From: Craspedostauros australis
Lineage: Eukaryota > Bacillariophyta > Bacillariophyceae > Mastogloiales > Achnanthaceae
NCBI GenBank assembly: GCA_026770025.1
Contig: JAMXDE010000014.1
Location: 744,001 to 808,000 of the forward strand
DNA: 64,000 nucleotides
Direction of reading: 5' to 3'
The notes under the pieces are model-generated. The model saw only the letters and a list, made by a program, of their open reading frames with translations. It searched no databases and was not told the DNA's origin. A program made the translations under genes and the position numbers. Below are positions 42,463-53,409 of the stretch, piece after piece. Every line of letters begins with the position of its first letter. The first letter of the stretch is position 1.

Positions 42463-43260
42463 ATGCTGCCATACCAACAGAGCCGGCGACTGAACGAGGC
42501 GAAGTACATCAAGAAGTACAAGCGGTCGTTGCAGCTCAACATCCTGCTCGCCGCCATCGTCATCACCCTCATCTGGGACAAGTTCGTGCTACGAGGCAGC
42601 TTGGCAACCGCGGCCAACAACAGCAATGCCAATGCCAATGTCAATGCTAACACGCCCATGATACTGTCGATGGAAGACAGCAAGCTGAAGATCGACCAGC
42701 AGACCTGGCACGGCGGACATCCGCCGAAGACGCACAGCGGTTCGTGCTGGTGCTCCGACACGAACTACTGCCTCTGCACGCCCAATTCTACAATCGACCT
42801 CATCGTCGCCACCGGCAAGCATCAGGAGTACGTGTGGCTCGTGCGACGGCAAGATACCAATCAGCTCGCAACGATGGGCGGATTCGTGGAACTGTCCGAA
42901 AATGCCGAGACGACGGTGCGCCGCGAACTGCAGGAGGAGATGGGCCTGACGCTGACCACGTCGTTGTCATTGCTGGGGGTCTTCTCCGATCCGCGGCGCG
43001 ATGATCGTCGTCAGACCTCGTCGACCGTGTTCGTGGCGCAGATTGCCGAAGACGTGACGCCGCATGGTGGGGATGATGCCAAGGAGGCCGTGCGAATTCA
43101 CCTCGATGAGATCGAGGATCATGATTACTTCTCCGACCATCTGACAATCCTCATGGACTACCGTGACATGGTGCGCAAGTCGCAGGGCAAGGAACCCAGC
43201 GCAAGACGGAAACAAGGAATTGCATCAGACGTCGCCAGAACCTTGTGTCATTCGCTTTGA
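42463..43260 (+). CDS. Membrane-anchored Nudix hydrolase
   Basis: Hydrolase of a nucleoside diphosphate linked to another moiety; substrate unknown. 265 residues, one exon. A short basic N-terminus is followed by one transmembrane segment (LNILLAAIVITLIWDKFVL, about 25-43), giving a type II or signal-anchored topology. An Asn/Ala-rich stalk (50-65) leads to a cysteine-rich entry to the domain, SCWCSDTNYCLCTPN (about 93-107). The Nudix box is complete at 140-162: GFVELSENAETTVRRELQEE followed by MGL, matching GX5EX7REUXEEXGU. The domain is preceded by DLIVATGKHQEYVWLVRRQD. The cysteine pattern CWC..YC.CTP before the domain recurs, as I recall, in a group of protist and plant Nudix proteins and may bind metal. 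After the stop another frame continues to look protein-like (43163-43411), so the C-terminus could differ. Confidence 0.88.
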   Translation: MLPYQQSRRLNEAKYIKKYKRSLQLNILLAAIVITLIWDKFVLRGSLATAANNSNANANVNANTPMILSMEDSKLKIDQQTWHGGHPPKTHSGSCWCSDTNYCLCTPNSTIDLIVATGKHQEYVWLVRRQDTNQLATMGGFVELSENAETTVRRELQEEMGLTLTTSLSLLGVFSDPRRDDRRQTSSTVFVAQIAEDVTPHGGDDAKEAVRIHLDEIEDHDYFSDHLTILMDYRDMVRKSQGKEPSARRKQGIASDVARTLCHSL

Positions 43261-44033
43261 GCGCGACCGCAACGATTATCACAGCAAGACAACCGAGGTG
43301 ATCGTCACAGGTGGCCCCTTCCGGCGGTTGCAAGTTCGCTCGCTGAGATTGCATCCGGCCTGCCATTGTGTTACATGCGCTTGTATTCACCATGCATACC
43401 GGTACGGATGATGGAGCATCCTGAACACTTGGATCTCAACCAATAGATCTCAAGCAGGGCGCCAGTACTTTGAATCAGCGTTTCCTGACTGGTACAACAC
43501 TGACCACAAGTAGGTACTCTGCCACATCGTCCCCATTGTATCATGAGATACGAGAGGAGCAGAGCAATTGGCAGTGTACTCGTATTTGAGGATCTTGGTG
43601 AAGCGTCGCCTGAAGCAAGATGGAGCTGGGTGATAGAGGAAGGTGCGGTAAATAATAGACTATCTTCTGCAGTAAATGTATTTAATTGTACATTACCACG
43701 ATACCCCATCAAGGATTCCAAGTTGAAGCAAAGCGAGACAGGGGCAGAGAATGCAGAAGGTGTCACATCCAACCAACCAGATCCAACAACCCGTTCGGCT
43801 GTCGAGACATCTCCGCCACCGACCAGTCTGCCCCCGCCACACTCGCACTCTGTTGGAGCCATCAACCTTCACCAAGGCATCCCCTCCTTGAGTTCCACAC
43901 AAGAGAGAGCCATCAAGCAACACGCACTCACTCACGCACAGCGTCTAGAGGACGAACACTTCGGACTCACATACCCATTTCCAACCACATCCTCGATTGG
44001 TATAGTACATCACAAGTCGCGCTAGACTCCATC
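43261..44033. other. Intergenic between Nudix and GT25-like genes
   Basis: It contains a GTACTCGTAT motif (43576-43585) and a 160-codon frame (43543-44025) ending 9 bases before the GT25-like start. That frame has Pro/Ser/His-rich, leader-like content and is not called. Confidence 0.45.
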
Positions 44034-45467
44034 ATGGTTTCCTTCTTGGATGCTTCTTGGGTTCGCGAGCGCGTTATCGCAGTCGCGAGCTTGGCCGTCA
44101 TGACAGCTATCGCGGCGCCATCAGCTGACGCATTCCAAACTCAGCACGCTGCAATCAACAGAAATAGACATGGGCACGTGGCCTTCGGTCATTCGAAACA
44201 TTTCTCACAAGCACGTCCAAGTGCATCCATCGGCACAAGGCTGGGTCTCGTGACGGATTCTTCTACAATGAAAGCGGTGTCGTCCACCACGGATGTTGCT
44301 CTCAATGTTCGCATGGATGGCGAGACTTCGGCTGCCGCAGCGCAATCTCTCGATTGGTCATTCTTGGACGCCGTGTACTTGATCACGTGCCCCAACGCCG
44401 ATCCCAACAATGAGCGCGTCGAAAAGACGAAGGGGTTGCTGCAGGAAGTTGGCTTGCTGGATCGTCTGCAGGTCAAAGAATTCGACACCGACGACGAAAA
44501 TAGAATACGCGGATGTTACACTTCGCATCTGTCCGTCCTGCGCGAGGCACAGAAGCAATTCGCATCGACGGACAGCACCAGGACGGCTGGCAACCCATTC
44601 GGTAATATATTGCAGTCCATATGGAAGACATCCGACAAGCGTGACACTGCTAGCGGCAACCCAACATCCTCCGACAACAATTCTCAACGCAGCACTTCAC
44701 CAGCCCGACGAATTCTGGTGTTGGAGGACAATGTGGCGCTCGCCAATTCCATGTCCAGCGGTGCCATCGATGCCGTCAATCAATTCACTCTTGGGAGCAG
44801 CAGCAGCGGAGATGACGGCAGCGACGATAGCAATGGCAGCGATGACTGGGACATCATCCACCTCTCTTACATCCCGTACGTCCCAGACCTCACAGTCTCC
44901 AAATTGAAAAACAACAAGAATTTTGTCCGATTGACGACGGGCGGCTTGGGCTCGGCACTCGGTACAACGGCGTACATCATCAACACCGACGCCATCAACC
45001 GCCTCATCGCAGAGGATGATGCCAACGGCTTCTTCGCGCCCATCCCCGACATCATGGCCAAGCTCTTCCCAACAACGCGCTATGCCACCAACCCCATCCT
45101 TTTCACCCGCGCGCCCAACACAAAGAGCCTGGTCAATCCACAGTTGGACGATCTGCGACAGCTGCTGTTCCAGCCCGTCGTCACGTCCTTCGTCCAGTCG
45201 CTCCTCATCCAAACAGGATTCACGACGAACACCATGCTGCAGGTCATCGTGGTGGCGCTGCTGGCAACGACAGCCGCGAGCGCAACGTCGTCGTACCATG
45301 CCGTCATGTCCCTCATCAATACCGGTTCCTACGACGGGCCCATCGTCGTGGCGTTGCTCAGCTCGCTCTTCACCTTCTTTGCATTGGGGATCATCATCCA
45401 AGGGGCGTTGCTGGCACCCAAGCCTCCAGCTGATGCTGATGCTGATGTGGATGACACCAGCAATTGA
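44034..45467 (+). CDS. GT25-like glycosyltransferase with plastid-type presequence and C-terminal membrane helices
   Basis: 477 residues in one exon. An N-terminal signal peptide (RVIAVASLAVMTAIAAPSADA) is cut before FQTQ, the diatom plastid import pattern. The enzyme core (about 105-345) follows the family 25 (LPS/collagen galactosyltransferase) order: FLDAVYLITCPNADPNNERV at the first strand, RIRGCYTSHLSVLREAQKQF, the acidic RRILVLEDNVAL near 225-236, WDIIHLSYIPYVPD, and TGGLGSALGTTAYIINTDAI. The usual metal-binding LEDD reads LEDN here, so activity may be altered. Low-complexity Ser/Gly/Asp spacers interrupt the core (about 190-220 and 255-275). Two hydrophobic helices near the C-terminus (about 400-420 and 440-462) suggest membrane anchoring. 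The acceptor sugar or protein is unknown. Family assignment is from motif order by eye. Confidence 0.8.
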   Translation: MVSFLDASWVRERVIAVASLAVMTAIAAPSADAFQTQHAAINRNRHGHVAFGHSKHFSQARPSASIGTRLGLVTDSSTMKAVSSTTDVALNVRMDGETSAAAAQSLDWSFLDAVYLITCPNADPNNERVEKTKGLLQEVGLLDRLQVKEFDTDDENRIRGCYTSHLSVLREAQKQFASTDSTRTAGNPFGNILQSIWKTSDKRDTASGNPTSSDNNSQRSTSPARRILVLEDNVALANSMSSGAIDAVNQFTLGSSSSGDDGSDDSNGSDDWDIIHLSYIPYVPDLTVSKLKNNKNFVRLTTGGLGSALGTTAYIINTDAINRLIAEDDANGFFAPIPDIMAKLFPTTRYATNPILFTRAPNTKSLVNPQLDDLRQLLFQPVVTSFVQSLLIQTGFTTNTMLQVIVVALLATTAASATSSYHAVMSLINTGSYDGPIVVALLSSLFTFFALGIIIQGALLAPKPPADADADVDDTSN

Positions 45468-46436
45468 GGGAACAATGACACCAACAGCGCAGGCAATGAA
45501 TGATGGTATTCGTATCTTTGCAGATTTTCTGCAAAGTGCATCACAGGAACAGGTAGCATGTCTGCATCGGATTGCAAAGCAAGGTATGGTACGTGGAGTA
45601 GAATAATGGCGGCTGCTAGTGCTAGCAATCAGCCTACGAGCAACACGACAGTAGAAACGAAGTTATGTATGGTACCAAGCATCGCCCCATCTTATCCTCC
45701 ATCATGACGGAACTCATGGTGCGTCATACTACTCGTAGGCCCACCTAGCATGCATGTACGTATGGTCCGAGTAAGTGAGTCGTGAGCAGTTCTTGTGGAG
45801 GCCATACACGCACACACGAAGAGAAGATTGTCATTCTGGAGGATGTCTTGACCGCAGAGTTGTAATTTCCCAACAGACGACAGACGATCAACACTTACTT
45901 CCGATCATTGATTGCGAGCTTGAAGTTGACTACTCTACTCTACCGTATCGTATTACTCTACTGATCTCAGTTGGCGATGCCGTCCACGCAATCATCCAAC
46001 CAGCGATCAATCATCTGATGCTTTCAGCAGACAAGATGTTTCCATCCATCATCCTTTCCTTGTTCCGTTGTTCAAATTCCATTCTTTGCCTACCCGTTTC
46101 TTCCCATTTCTGTCCATTCCATTCCAATTCTTGTCTGCCTCAAGTGCGATAGCTGTGACACTTGTTACTGCTGCTGTTCTTGTCGTTGTCGCTGTTACTG
46201 ATGTTGCCGATGGATGGTTGATTTACCGGCTCTGCTGTTTGATCAGTAGTTTGGTTTCTTCCTTTTTCTTTTGGGTGTTTGTCTGTTTGTTTCCACTGTG
46301 TTGTTCAGTACTGTGCTTTGCTTTGCTGTGCCATGTTCGCTCATAGGCTCATCCATTTGCTATCCATACTGTCATCTGTCCATCGATGCTGTCTGTTTTC
46401 TGTTCCCGAACGTACGTATACATGCGCAAGTGCTGT
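45468..46436. other. Region between convergent GT25-like and CNOT4-like genes
   Basis: T/C-rich text with no gene. It holds a TACTACTCGTAGG motif (45728-45740) and pyrimidine-rich stretches at 46060-46330. Both 3' ends should be here. Confidence 0.5.
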
Positions 46437-49400
46437 TTACCAGATGGCCCCATGGGCGTGACGTTGTGGCTGTGGTTGCTGCTGTGGTTGCTGGTGGTGC
46501 TTCATCGTGGGTTGTCCAATGGCACCGATTGCCGATGGATTGTTGGTACCGTTCCACTGCGCGCCTGGAAGACCGCCTCCGGGAGCGCGAATGCCCCCAG
46601 GAGCGCTTGGTTGGATTGGGTGCTGCAAGCCGTTCCAGCCACCGCCTCCGCCACCACCGTTTCCGGCCATAGTCCCACCTCCAATTGTACCGAACGCTGA
46701 TCTGTTGCTGCCTCCACTGGTAATGTGGACTCCAGGCAAGAGGCTCTGCAACAAGGCGATGTCGCTCTTTCCGCTGCCGACGCCCAGCGCGGCAGACCCT
46801 GTCATGGGACTCGGCGTGCCAATCGTCACGCCGCCGATGAGACCATTGTTGCGTGATGGTACAATGGTCGATCCGTTCAAGGCTTGAACCGGGACGGACG
46901 TAGCGTTGAGCGCGGTCAGTGGAGATGGCTTCGGGTTGGGAGAGAAGCCAGCCCAGGAGTCAGTGCTGCCACGCAGGGAACCCGAACCGGTTGGAAGGTT
47001 GATGCCAAGCATGGAGGCCAACGCCGAGCTTCCAGACCCATTGTTCATCGGTGCACCTGCGAAGCCGTTGAAACCTCCAGGAGTTGGGGCGAGGTTGACG
47101 CCCCCGCTTCCGATCGCCTGCCCATTTGGCCAGAGGTACGCAGACGAAGGTGGCGGAAAAACTGGATCGTTGCCAATCGGCACCCCGTTCCACTTGTCTT
47201 TGGCGCTGCCGCCTGCGGCTCCTATGGACGGAGGATTCACGTTGGATTTCAAAGTTCCAGTGAAGACCTCGCCTCCGAGGCCGCCCAGGCCATCCTCGGG
47301 TTTCATGGGCGGGGGTGCCGTGATTGGGGCACCTTGTCTGGCATTCACACCGTTGGTTGCAGCCATGGATGGAACAGAAACGCTGGTCGCTGCGATGACC
47401 GTGCCACCTATCAACGCCGGGGCGTTGTTTGCCGCTGGGGGCTTGACTTGGCGGGCGCCGTTGCTATTGCTTTGAGCGATGCCGGCAGCAGCATTTGTAG
47501 TTAGATTTGCATTCGCGTTGGCGCTGCCGTTTGCACTGGCACTGCCATTGCTGCTATTCTTGCCGGCGCTGTTGGATGCGGCTTTGGCGACGGAAGCTGC
47601 TGCATTGCGGGCTGCGTCCTTCTTCTTGTGAGTGGATGTGCGTAGGGAGGCAAGCTTTGTGGTCGTTGCTGTGTCCTGCTCATTCGACTGTGCCTTCGTA
47701 GTGCTTTTCGCCGTCGACGTCCGTTTCAGCGGGGTGAGCTGTGTCAACGCCGAATGCGCGGACGGTGCACTCGCTCCAGCCGGTTTGCTGCTGTGGACGC
47801 CTGCAACGACGGATGCCACAGTGGCTCCTGGCGGTGGTACGAGGGTGTTGCTATTGGCTGGCTCTGGGGCACCGAGCGTAAGGCTTGCGGCAGACTTTCG
47901 AGACGCCACTGCCGGAGCTGCAGATGGGATCGCGGCGCTGCCGGTTGCAATCGACACCGCGGAGGCCACACTTGCATTGGCGCCTGTTGAGCTGGACCGA
48001 GCGAGTTTGGCGGACGCCACTGACGGTGTCATGGCTGCGTTTGACGCAGCGTGGCCACTGCCGGAGATTGGCGGAAATGCGGCTCCCGACGTCGACGATC
48101 TTGCAACAGAAGCGCTCGATGGGGGCGGTGGAACAAGAGCGAGCTGAGGCTTGTGTGGCTCGTCGAAAGTCGGGGGCGGGAAGACGGGGGAAGAGCTTGC
48201 GCGTCCAGTTCCGGATGGGCCACCTCCACCGACCTTCTTGCGTGGAGTGGAGCCATTGCCGCTGACGGATGCAAGCGCTTGCTTCATGATTTGCTGCTGA
48301 CGTGCCAGCACATCTCGTCCGCTCGTGACATACCCTGCTTGAATTTCTTGCTTCGTAAATGTGTCTTCGATGTCGCCCATCTCGTGCAGGTATGTGCAGT
48401 CCGGGTTGTTGCAGCGCACATTTTTGATGAAGGCAGAGCAGTACTTGGACGTGCCGTAGGAGGCACGAATGTTGCGACCATCGATGTAAAACCCATCCAG
48501 GGCCAGGATGCAAGACAATGTATCCTCCTGTTCATACGCGTGGAGCAGGCACATGAATAAAATCGACAGATCGTGGAAGAACACGACACATCGTATTGCG
48601 TTGTATTGTGTTCCGTGTTGTCGTGTGTACGAGTATTGTGATCGAGTGGGGGATGGACAATGCGAGTTGAGGGAATGAGGGTGAGTCATCGAGCAAGAGG
48701 AACATCGAATCGAACCGAGCCAATTGTGTCGATCAGGATGTCATGCACGTGCAAGATGTGCACTGATCTGAGAGGCTCGCCAGCGTTAGCATGTGCTGCA
48801 TGTTTCCGTGACATCATTCGCAGCAGCCAGCATGGGCAACGCCACCACCTGCCGATATGACAATCGATGCGCGCCAGTCTCTCGGTTCTTCCCACTCCAC
48901 TCTGTTTCCTTTCGAATGTACCTGACACGGCCTGTTTGACTGATCCTGACACAAACAGGGAAGAAGAAAACAAAACAAACCAAGACATGCATCATCTTCA
49001 TTCACACCAGTTGGCTGTGTCGACGACCTTCCTGCATTCCAAGCAAGTTGCATGTACTTCGCATACTGAATGAACGCACGCACCTTGTGGGCGAACGTGA
49101 CGTAAGCCGAGGCGCTTGCGCGTCGTGTGTCACCGGTGGCTGTGGTTTGACTGCGATTGAGGACGATCTTGGAAATGCGGCCGTATTGACCAAAGTAGTC
49201 CGGTCGGCGCAGCATGTCCTCGCTCGCGATGTTGGTTGCAAGTCCAACAGCGTATACCAGGTTTCTGCGTATGACTCTCATGTTTGCAAGCATCGATCGG
49301 TCTCTCGGGATCTCCATCTGCCCAGCCTTCCCATTCGACAGCGCTGCAATCGTCTCAGCATCGGTGCCATGCCCATTCTCTGAATGTCTCAGACGATCTC

Positions 49401-49641
49401 GTTCCCGTTTGGCCGCCGCATCTTTCTCCTTCTTTGCTTTGAGTACTTCGTCGACATCAACAGCGCTGAATGCGTGCGGGTCGTTGCCATACGGTGTCCG
49501 GCAGGCTGGGCACAACCCAGATTCCGACTCCTTTATGCGGTGCCAGCACCACATGCATACTTGGTAGCCACATTTGCAAGGGAAGAACTGTTGATCAGAG
49601 ATATCCAGATCTTCGCAACAGATTGGGCATACGTGTTCGCT
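46437..49641 (-). CDS. CNOT4/Not4-type E3 ubiquitin ligase (RING-RRM-CCCH); first exon not placed
   Basis: Ubiquitin ligase subunit linked to the CCR4-NOT deadenylase, acting on mRNA decay and stalled translation. Exons found: 49084-49641 and 46437-48527, intron 48528-49083 (GTGCGT..CAG, phase 0). The join gives YVTFAHK-EDTLSCILALDGF, restoring the RRM. Order: C4C4 RING right at the 5' end (CPICCEDLDISDQQFFPCKC then GYQVCMWCWHRI and LCPACRTPYG), RRM (NLVYAVGLATNIASED to YIDGRNIRASYGT), CCCH finger (CSAFIKNVRCNNPDCTYLH) and a Ser/Ala/Asn-rich tail of about 550 residues. The frame upstream of the RING closes just before a CAG acceptor at 49642-49644, so a short first exon with the ATG lies further right (probably 49.65-50 kb). 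At least 882 residues. Confidence 0.93.
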
Positions 49642-51222
49642 CTGTTATTGGCAGGGTTGATGTTCATGTTCATGTTGATATCCACGCGAGCGCGCACACG
49701 ATTGTGCATACGTACGATTGTGAAAGCGATTGTGAACGCAGGTGGGCGAGCGATGGCAACAGAGCAAGCAAGAAACCCCCATTCGACCATTTGTTGAGGA
49801 ACGATAGTGGCAGCGGCAGCGGGATGGGTGGCGCCGTCAAGCGAGCGATACAGCAGAAGATGATTCATGTTGAGCGTAGTCGACACGCAGTAATTGGAAC
49901 GTAGGCCAGTGAGAAATATGTTCGCATGGTACGCATCGTGGTATGCATAGTGCCGTATGAAGTGTCATCAGAGTGCGCCATGAGCTCTATGGGACATTGA
50001 GCACGCAATGAAGGAACAAGAGTGTGGCACAATGCTGCAGCGGAATCCAGTGTTGGCTCGAAGCGCAGCATCTGTGGCGTCATCTCGCTTCTTGCCCAAG
50101 CCATTCCATGGCACCGCATGCCTCCTCCCTTTCGTTTGCCTGTGGGCGTGCGATACATGCATTGTGCTGTTGCAAGAGCGCAATAGCATCAATCATTGCT
50201 GCCCAAGCGAGCACCATCGCCATCGCCAAGGGAGGTCGTGCCAAGACGACCACGAAAGGAAGAACCTCTGTTCTTGTTTGGCGCAAATCGTCTCCCGTCA
50301 TTTTGACGTAGAAACCAGTACTTGGGCCACGTAGCCGCCACAAATTGAACCGAATTTCATCGTGGTCGTTGGTGCCAACATTGCATCACCCGAGGCAATC
50401 CGACAAGGACCGCCTGAATGCGCTATCAGGAGAGTACTCACATCGTCCATGGTCGTGTCGGTTGCTGTGTCGGTGGCTTGGTGCGGGCAGTTTGTGATCT
50501 CCTTCGTCAGGGTTCTTGGTTGCCCTTGTTTGTTTGCTGTGTCTTCCAATTGTTTTGTGCCGTCCCAGCAGCATGCTGTGGTGCGTCGTGATGTGCTGCA
50601 GAAGGGTGTGCGTTTGGTGTCTCTTCTCTCTGTGCGCACATCGTGTCTTTGCGTTGCCTTGCTGTTTCTGCTGTTGTTGTTGTTGGCGCCAACGACTTCA
50701 AAAGAGACCGAAGACCAATAGCAAGCATGTTTGGGCATGTTTTTCTTGCCAACAACGCACACACAGCAGCTGCCTGCGCGATATTGGACCACTCCGACTC
50801 CAACAATCCACATCAATTTGAATTTTTTCGCAGAAAAGAAGCTCGTGGAGGGAAAATGAAAAGAGGCGGAACGACGCAGAACGGAAGAGAACTGGACGCA
50901 GTGATGATGGTTGGTGTCCCGCCACCGACACGACCTACTCGCGGTAGGAAAAACAGGACGACATGCTTGTGGCATGCAACTCCACCGTTGCCTTTCGATG
51001 GATGAATGTTTGCGTGATGTCTGGGGGGTTGTGAACTGGGGGCTTGGCTGTTGGTGGGAAAGTCGGGATCGACGAGCAACACAATAGCGAGTATCGTGCT
51101 CAGCCGTATTCTTGGGAATAACAGTTCGTCATCCATTCTCCACTCTTGACAACAATTACAATCACAAGTACGAGTCTCAAGTCTGTTCCGAGTCTTCCCC
51201 ACCAACCGACAAGCGGAACGAC
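49642..51222. other. Region holding the CNOT4 5' end and the upstream region of the next gene
   Basis: It must contain the first exon and promoter of the CNOT4-like gene, which I could not fix, and the leader of the gene at 51223. A GTACGAGTCT motif lies at 51168-51177. No other gene is supported. Confidence 0.4.
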
Positions 51223-52935
51223 ATGACTTCAAGAGGCAAGGCCGTGGGTGTGGACAGATCTCTGTTTCTGTCGACGTTGCAATTCCTGCAACGCACAAGC
51301 CACGCCGACCCACTCCCGGCGCAATGCAATCCGTCACTGCTCACTCAGCAGGAGGGCGAGGATCACTCCAGCCATTCTCAGCTGTCCAACTGCTGTCTCT
51401 CCGTCGAACCAAAGGCATCCTTGATTGATGCAGCACCTGTGCCGGTGTCGACGGCGACTGCCAGAACCGTTCCGAGTTCTACGCAACTTGGGCCGGCATA
51501 CTTCTCGAGGGCTTCGACGACGGTATCCACGGAAAATGGCACAATTGATTCAGCGAGCATGCTCCCGCCACAGCAGCAGCGGCAGGATCAAGTGCAACAG
51601 CAGCAACATGGGCAGAGCCGACAAGGAGACGAGGCAACAGACCCAGCAATGATGATTGCTGACCTGATCGTAAATATAGTCGAGGCTCCCTCCGTGACGT
51701 TGGCGGAAATGGAGACGCCGATGCAACACCATGCTGGAACAATCGATGCGCAAGCGTCTTCAAATGATGGTGCCACGGCAGCGACGGCCAATCAACAGCA
51801 TCCTGCCGGTGCATCCAGAGCAGCGGGCAGCGCACGCAATGGTCCGGTTCAAGTTCAGGATGCATCCGTCCATTTGAAGGTTGGCGGTGCGCTCCACTTG
51901 CTTGATATGGGGGCCATGGAGAGTTGTGAGGTCATCGATCCTGTTGTTCCTCAAAGCAAGTCGCCAGGTGTCGCGCCAAACAATCCTGCCACTGCAAACG
52001 CAATCTCGGTCCGAGGCACTCCAGCCAGCATTGTCCTATCCTTCGACTGTTGCAACTTGCGACTCTTCTTCCTACCCGAGACGCAGGAGGCAGACAAGCT
52101 TCACAAGGAGAAACTGATGTCCGTTGCGAGGCAGATCAACAAGATTAGAGCGGCTCAACTGCACGCTAGGGACAACACTCATTCTCAACTGGCATCTCCC
52201 AGCATCAACACCGAGCGGCTTGCCGCCATGGAGCATGGCCAAAGACTGTCAGCTCAGGATGGGATGAGACTTGGTGGCCAAACCCACAGCAGTATTGGCA
52301 TCAAGTTTTCACACGGCAGTGGCGGGAGCAACAGCAATCCTGGCAGAAACAGAACACCAAAATCGGCAGCAGAGAGTGGGCACTTTTTTCACGACAAGAC
52401 ATCAAGAGGCACTGCGGACGCTGTTGACGCAGTACACGAAGCAGTTGCGACGAGGGCATCAAAGGTCACCAGTGATGCTCATGCACGCCTTCAATCATTA
52501 AAAACGATGCTGTGCATGAAACGACCAAGAACGCAAATCTCAACTGCATCGTCACCACAATCTCAATCGCAAGTTTCCACCACATTCGACATATCCCCCA
52601 TCCTCAACGGTGTTTGCCAAGACCTGTCATCCGCGTATTCGACGACCAGCGAGCTTTCCTCGCAGATCGGGATCATCGAAAGGCAACGACAGAATCTGAC
52701 CACGAACATCGAATCGATGGTGAATGGCTTCTTCCCAGCAACACGTCCTAAGAAGAAATCCCGCTCGTCGAGGCAGAACAGATCGTTGAGCCAACCTCCA
52801 ACACCTTCGCCGTCACCCAAGTCCGCAATGGATCAGCTGGAGTGCAGACAGTCAATCGAAGATGCCATGGCGAAGTACAGAGCAGCAATTCGAGATCAGT
52901 ACTCCTTGTCCGCAACACCCACACGAGACAATTAA
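51223..52935 (+). CDS. Unrecognised 570-residue Gln/Ser-rich protein
   Basis: The single-exon frame has its first ATG at 51223. Most of the sequence is disordered (Gln-, Ser- and Thr-rich, with a QQQRQDQVQQQQHGQ-type stretch near residue 125). Three segments look ordered: DRSLFLSTLQFLQRT at about 10-24; ASIVLSFDCCNLRLFFLPET followed by a helix DKLHKEKLMSVARQINKIRA (about 267-310); and a C-terminal coiled coil LSSQIGIIERQRQNLTTNIE (about 480-505) with a basic patch RPKKKSRSSRQNRS after it. A final helix, SIEDAMAKYRAAIRDQY, ends the protein. It could be a regulatory or scaffold protein. No family is recognised and no targeting signal is evident. Confidence 0.68.
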   Translation: MTSRGKAVGVDRSLFLSTLQFLQRTSHADPLPAQCNPSLLTQQEGEDHSSHSQLSNCCLSVEPKASLIDAAPVPVSTATARTVPSSTQLGPAYFSRASTTVSTENGTIDSASMLPPQQQRQDQVQQQQHGQSRQGDEATDPAMMIADLIVNIVEAPSVTLAEMETPMQHHAGTIDAQASSNDGATAATANQQHPAGASRAAGSARNGPVQVQDASVHLKVGGALHLLDMGAMESCEVIDPVVPQSKSPGVAPNNPATANAISVRGTPASIVLSFDCCNLRLFFLPETQEADKLHKEKLMSVARQINKIRAAQLHARDNTHSQLASPSINTERLAAMEHGQRLSAQDGMRLGGQTHSSIGIKFSHGSGGSNSNPGRNRTPKSAAESGHFFHDKTSRGTADAVDAVHEAVATRASKVTSDAHARLQSLKTMLCMKRPRTQISTASSPQSQSQVSTTFDISPILNGVCQDLSSAYSTTSELSSQIGIIERQRQNLTTNIESMVNGFFPATRPKKKSRSSRQNRSLSQPPTPSPSPKSAMDQLECRQSIEDAMAKYRAAIRDQYSLSATPTRDN

Positions 52936-53409
52936 CGTGCAATTAGGCACAAAAGCAAACGAATCCAGAGTTCCTTCTCACGATCGTCGGACAGCAGAGT
53001 CGCGCACCACACCACCCTGTCGCAGTGAGCACGCTCCTCAGAGTAATTGGTAATGAACAAAACATAGCGCCATGGAATAGAGTGGACGGTAGTCGGTACA
53101 GTAAGAGTAAGAGAAAGCTGTCTCTTCTGTAGGAAGACACTGCAGGAAGACACGACACAATTTGACTTGTAATGCACTTTCCTATTATATCTTTATTATC
53201 ATGTGTGCGCGATCGCCTGGGAGGACGAGGATCATACTTCTCCAGCTTAGCTCAGATTGGCCTTCCGAAAGCGGAGCAAAGTGCCAGGAAGAGAGATCGC
53301 GAGCCACGATGCATCGGCCCTTCCTTCCTGTCGACACTGCTACCACCGTCGTTTTCAGATCACCCCTGTTGTCTCCCATTCGCACAACGACGTTGCGAAT
53401 GTGTTTGCC
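52936..53409. other. Region between convergent genes
   Basis: No gene is seen. It contains the 3' regions of the unrecognised plus-strand gene and of MGST3. AT-rich text lies near 53180-53200. Confidence 0.5.

Noticed and set aside
43543-44025. A 160-codon frame just upstream of the GT25-like gene
   Set aside because: Pro/Ser/His-rich leader-like translation, ends 9 bases before the real start; more likely 5' UTR.
48690-48725. Reverse-strand GGTTCGATTCG resembling a tRNA B box
   Set aside because: No pairing T stem, and it lies inside the CNOT4 intron without a tRNA-length fold.
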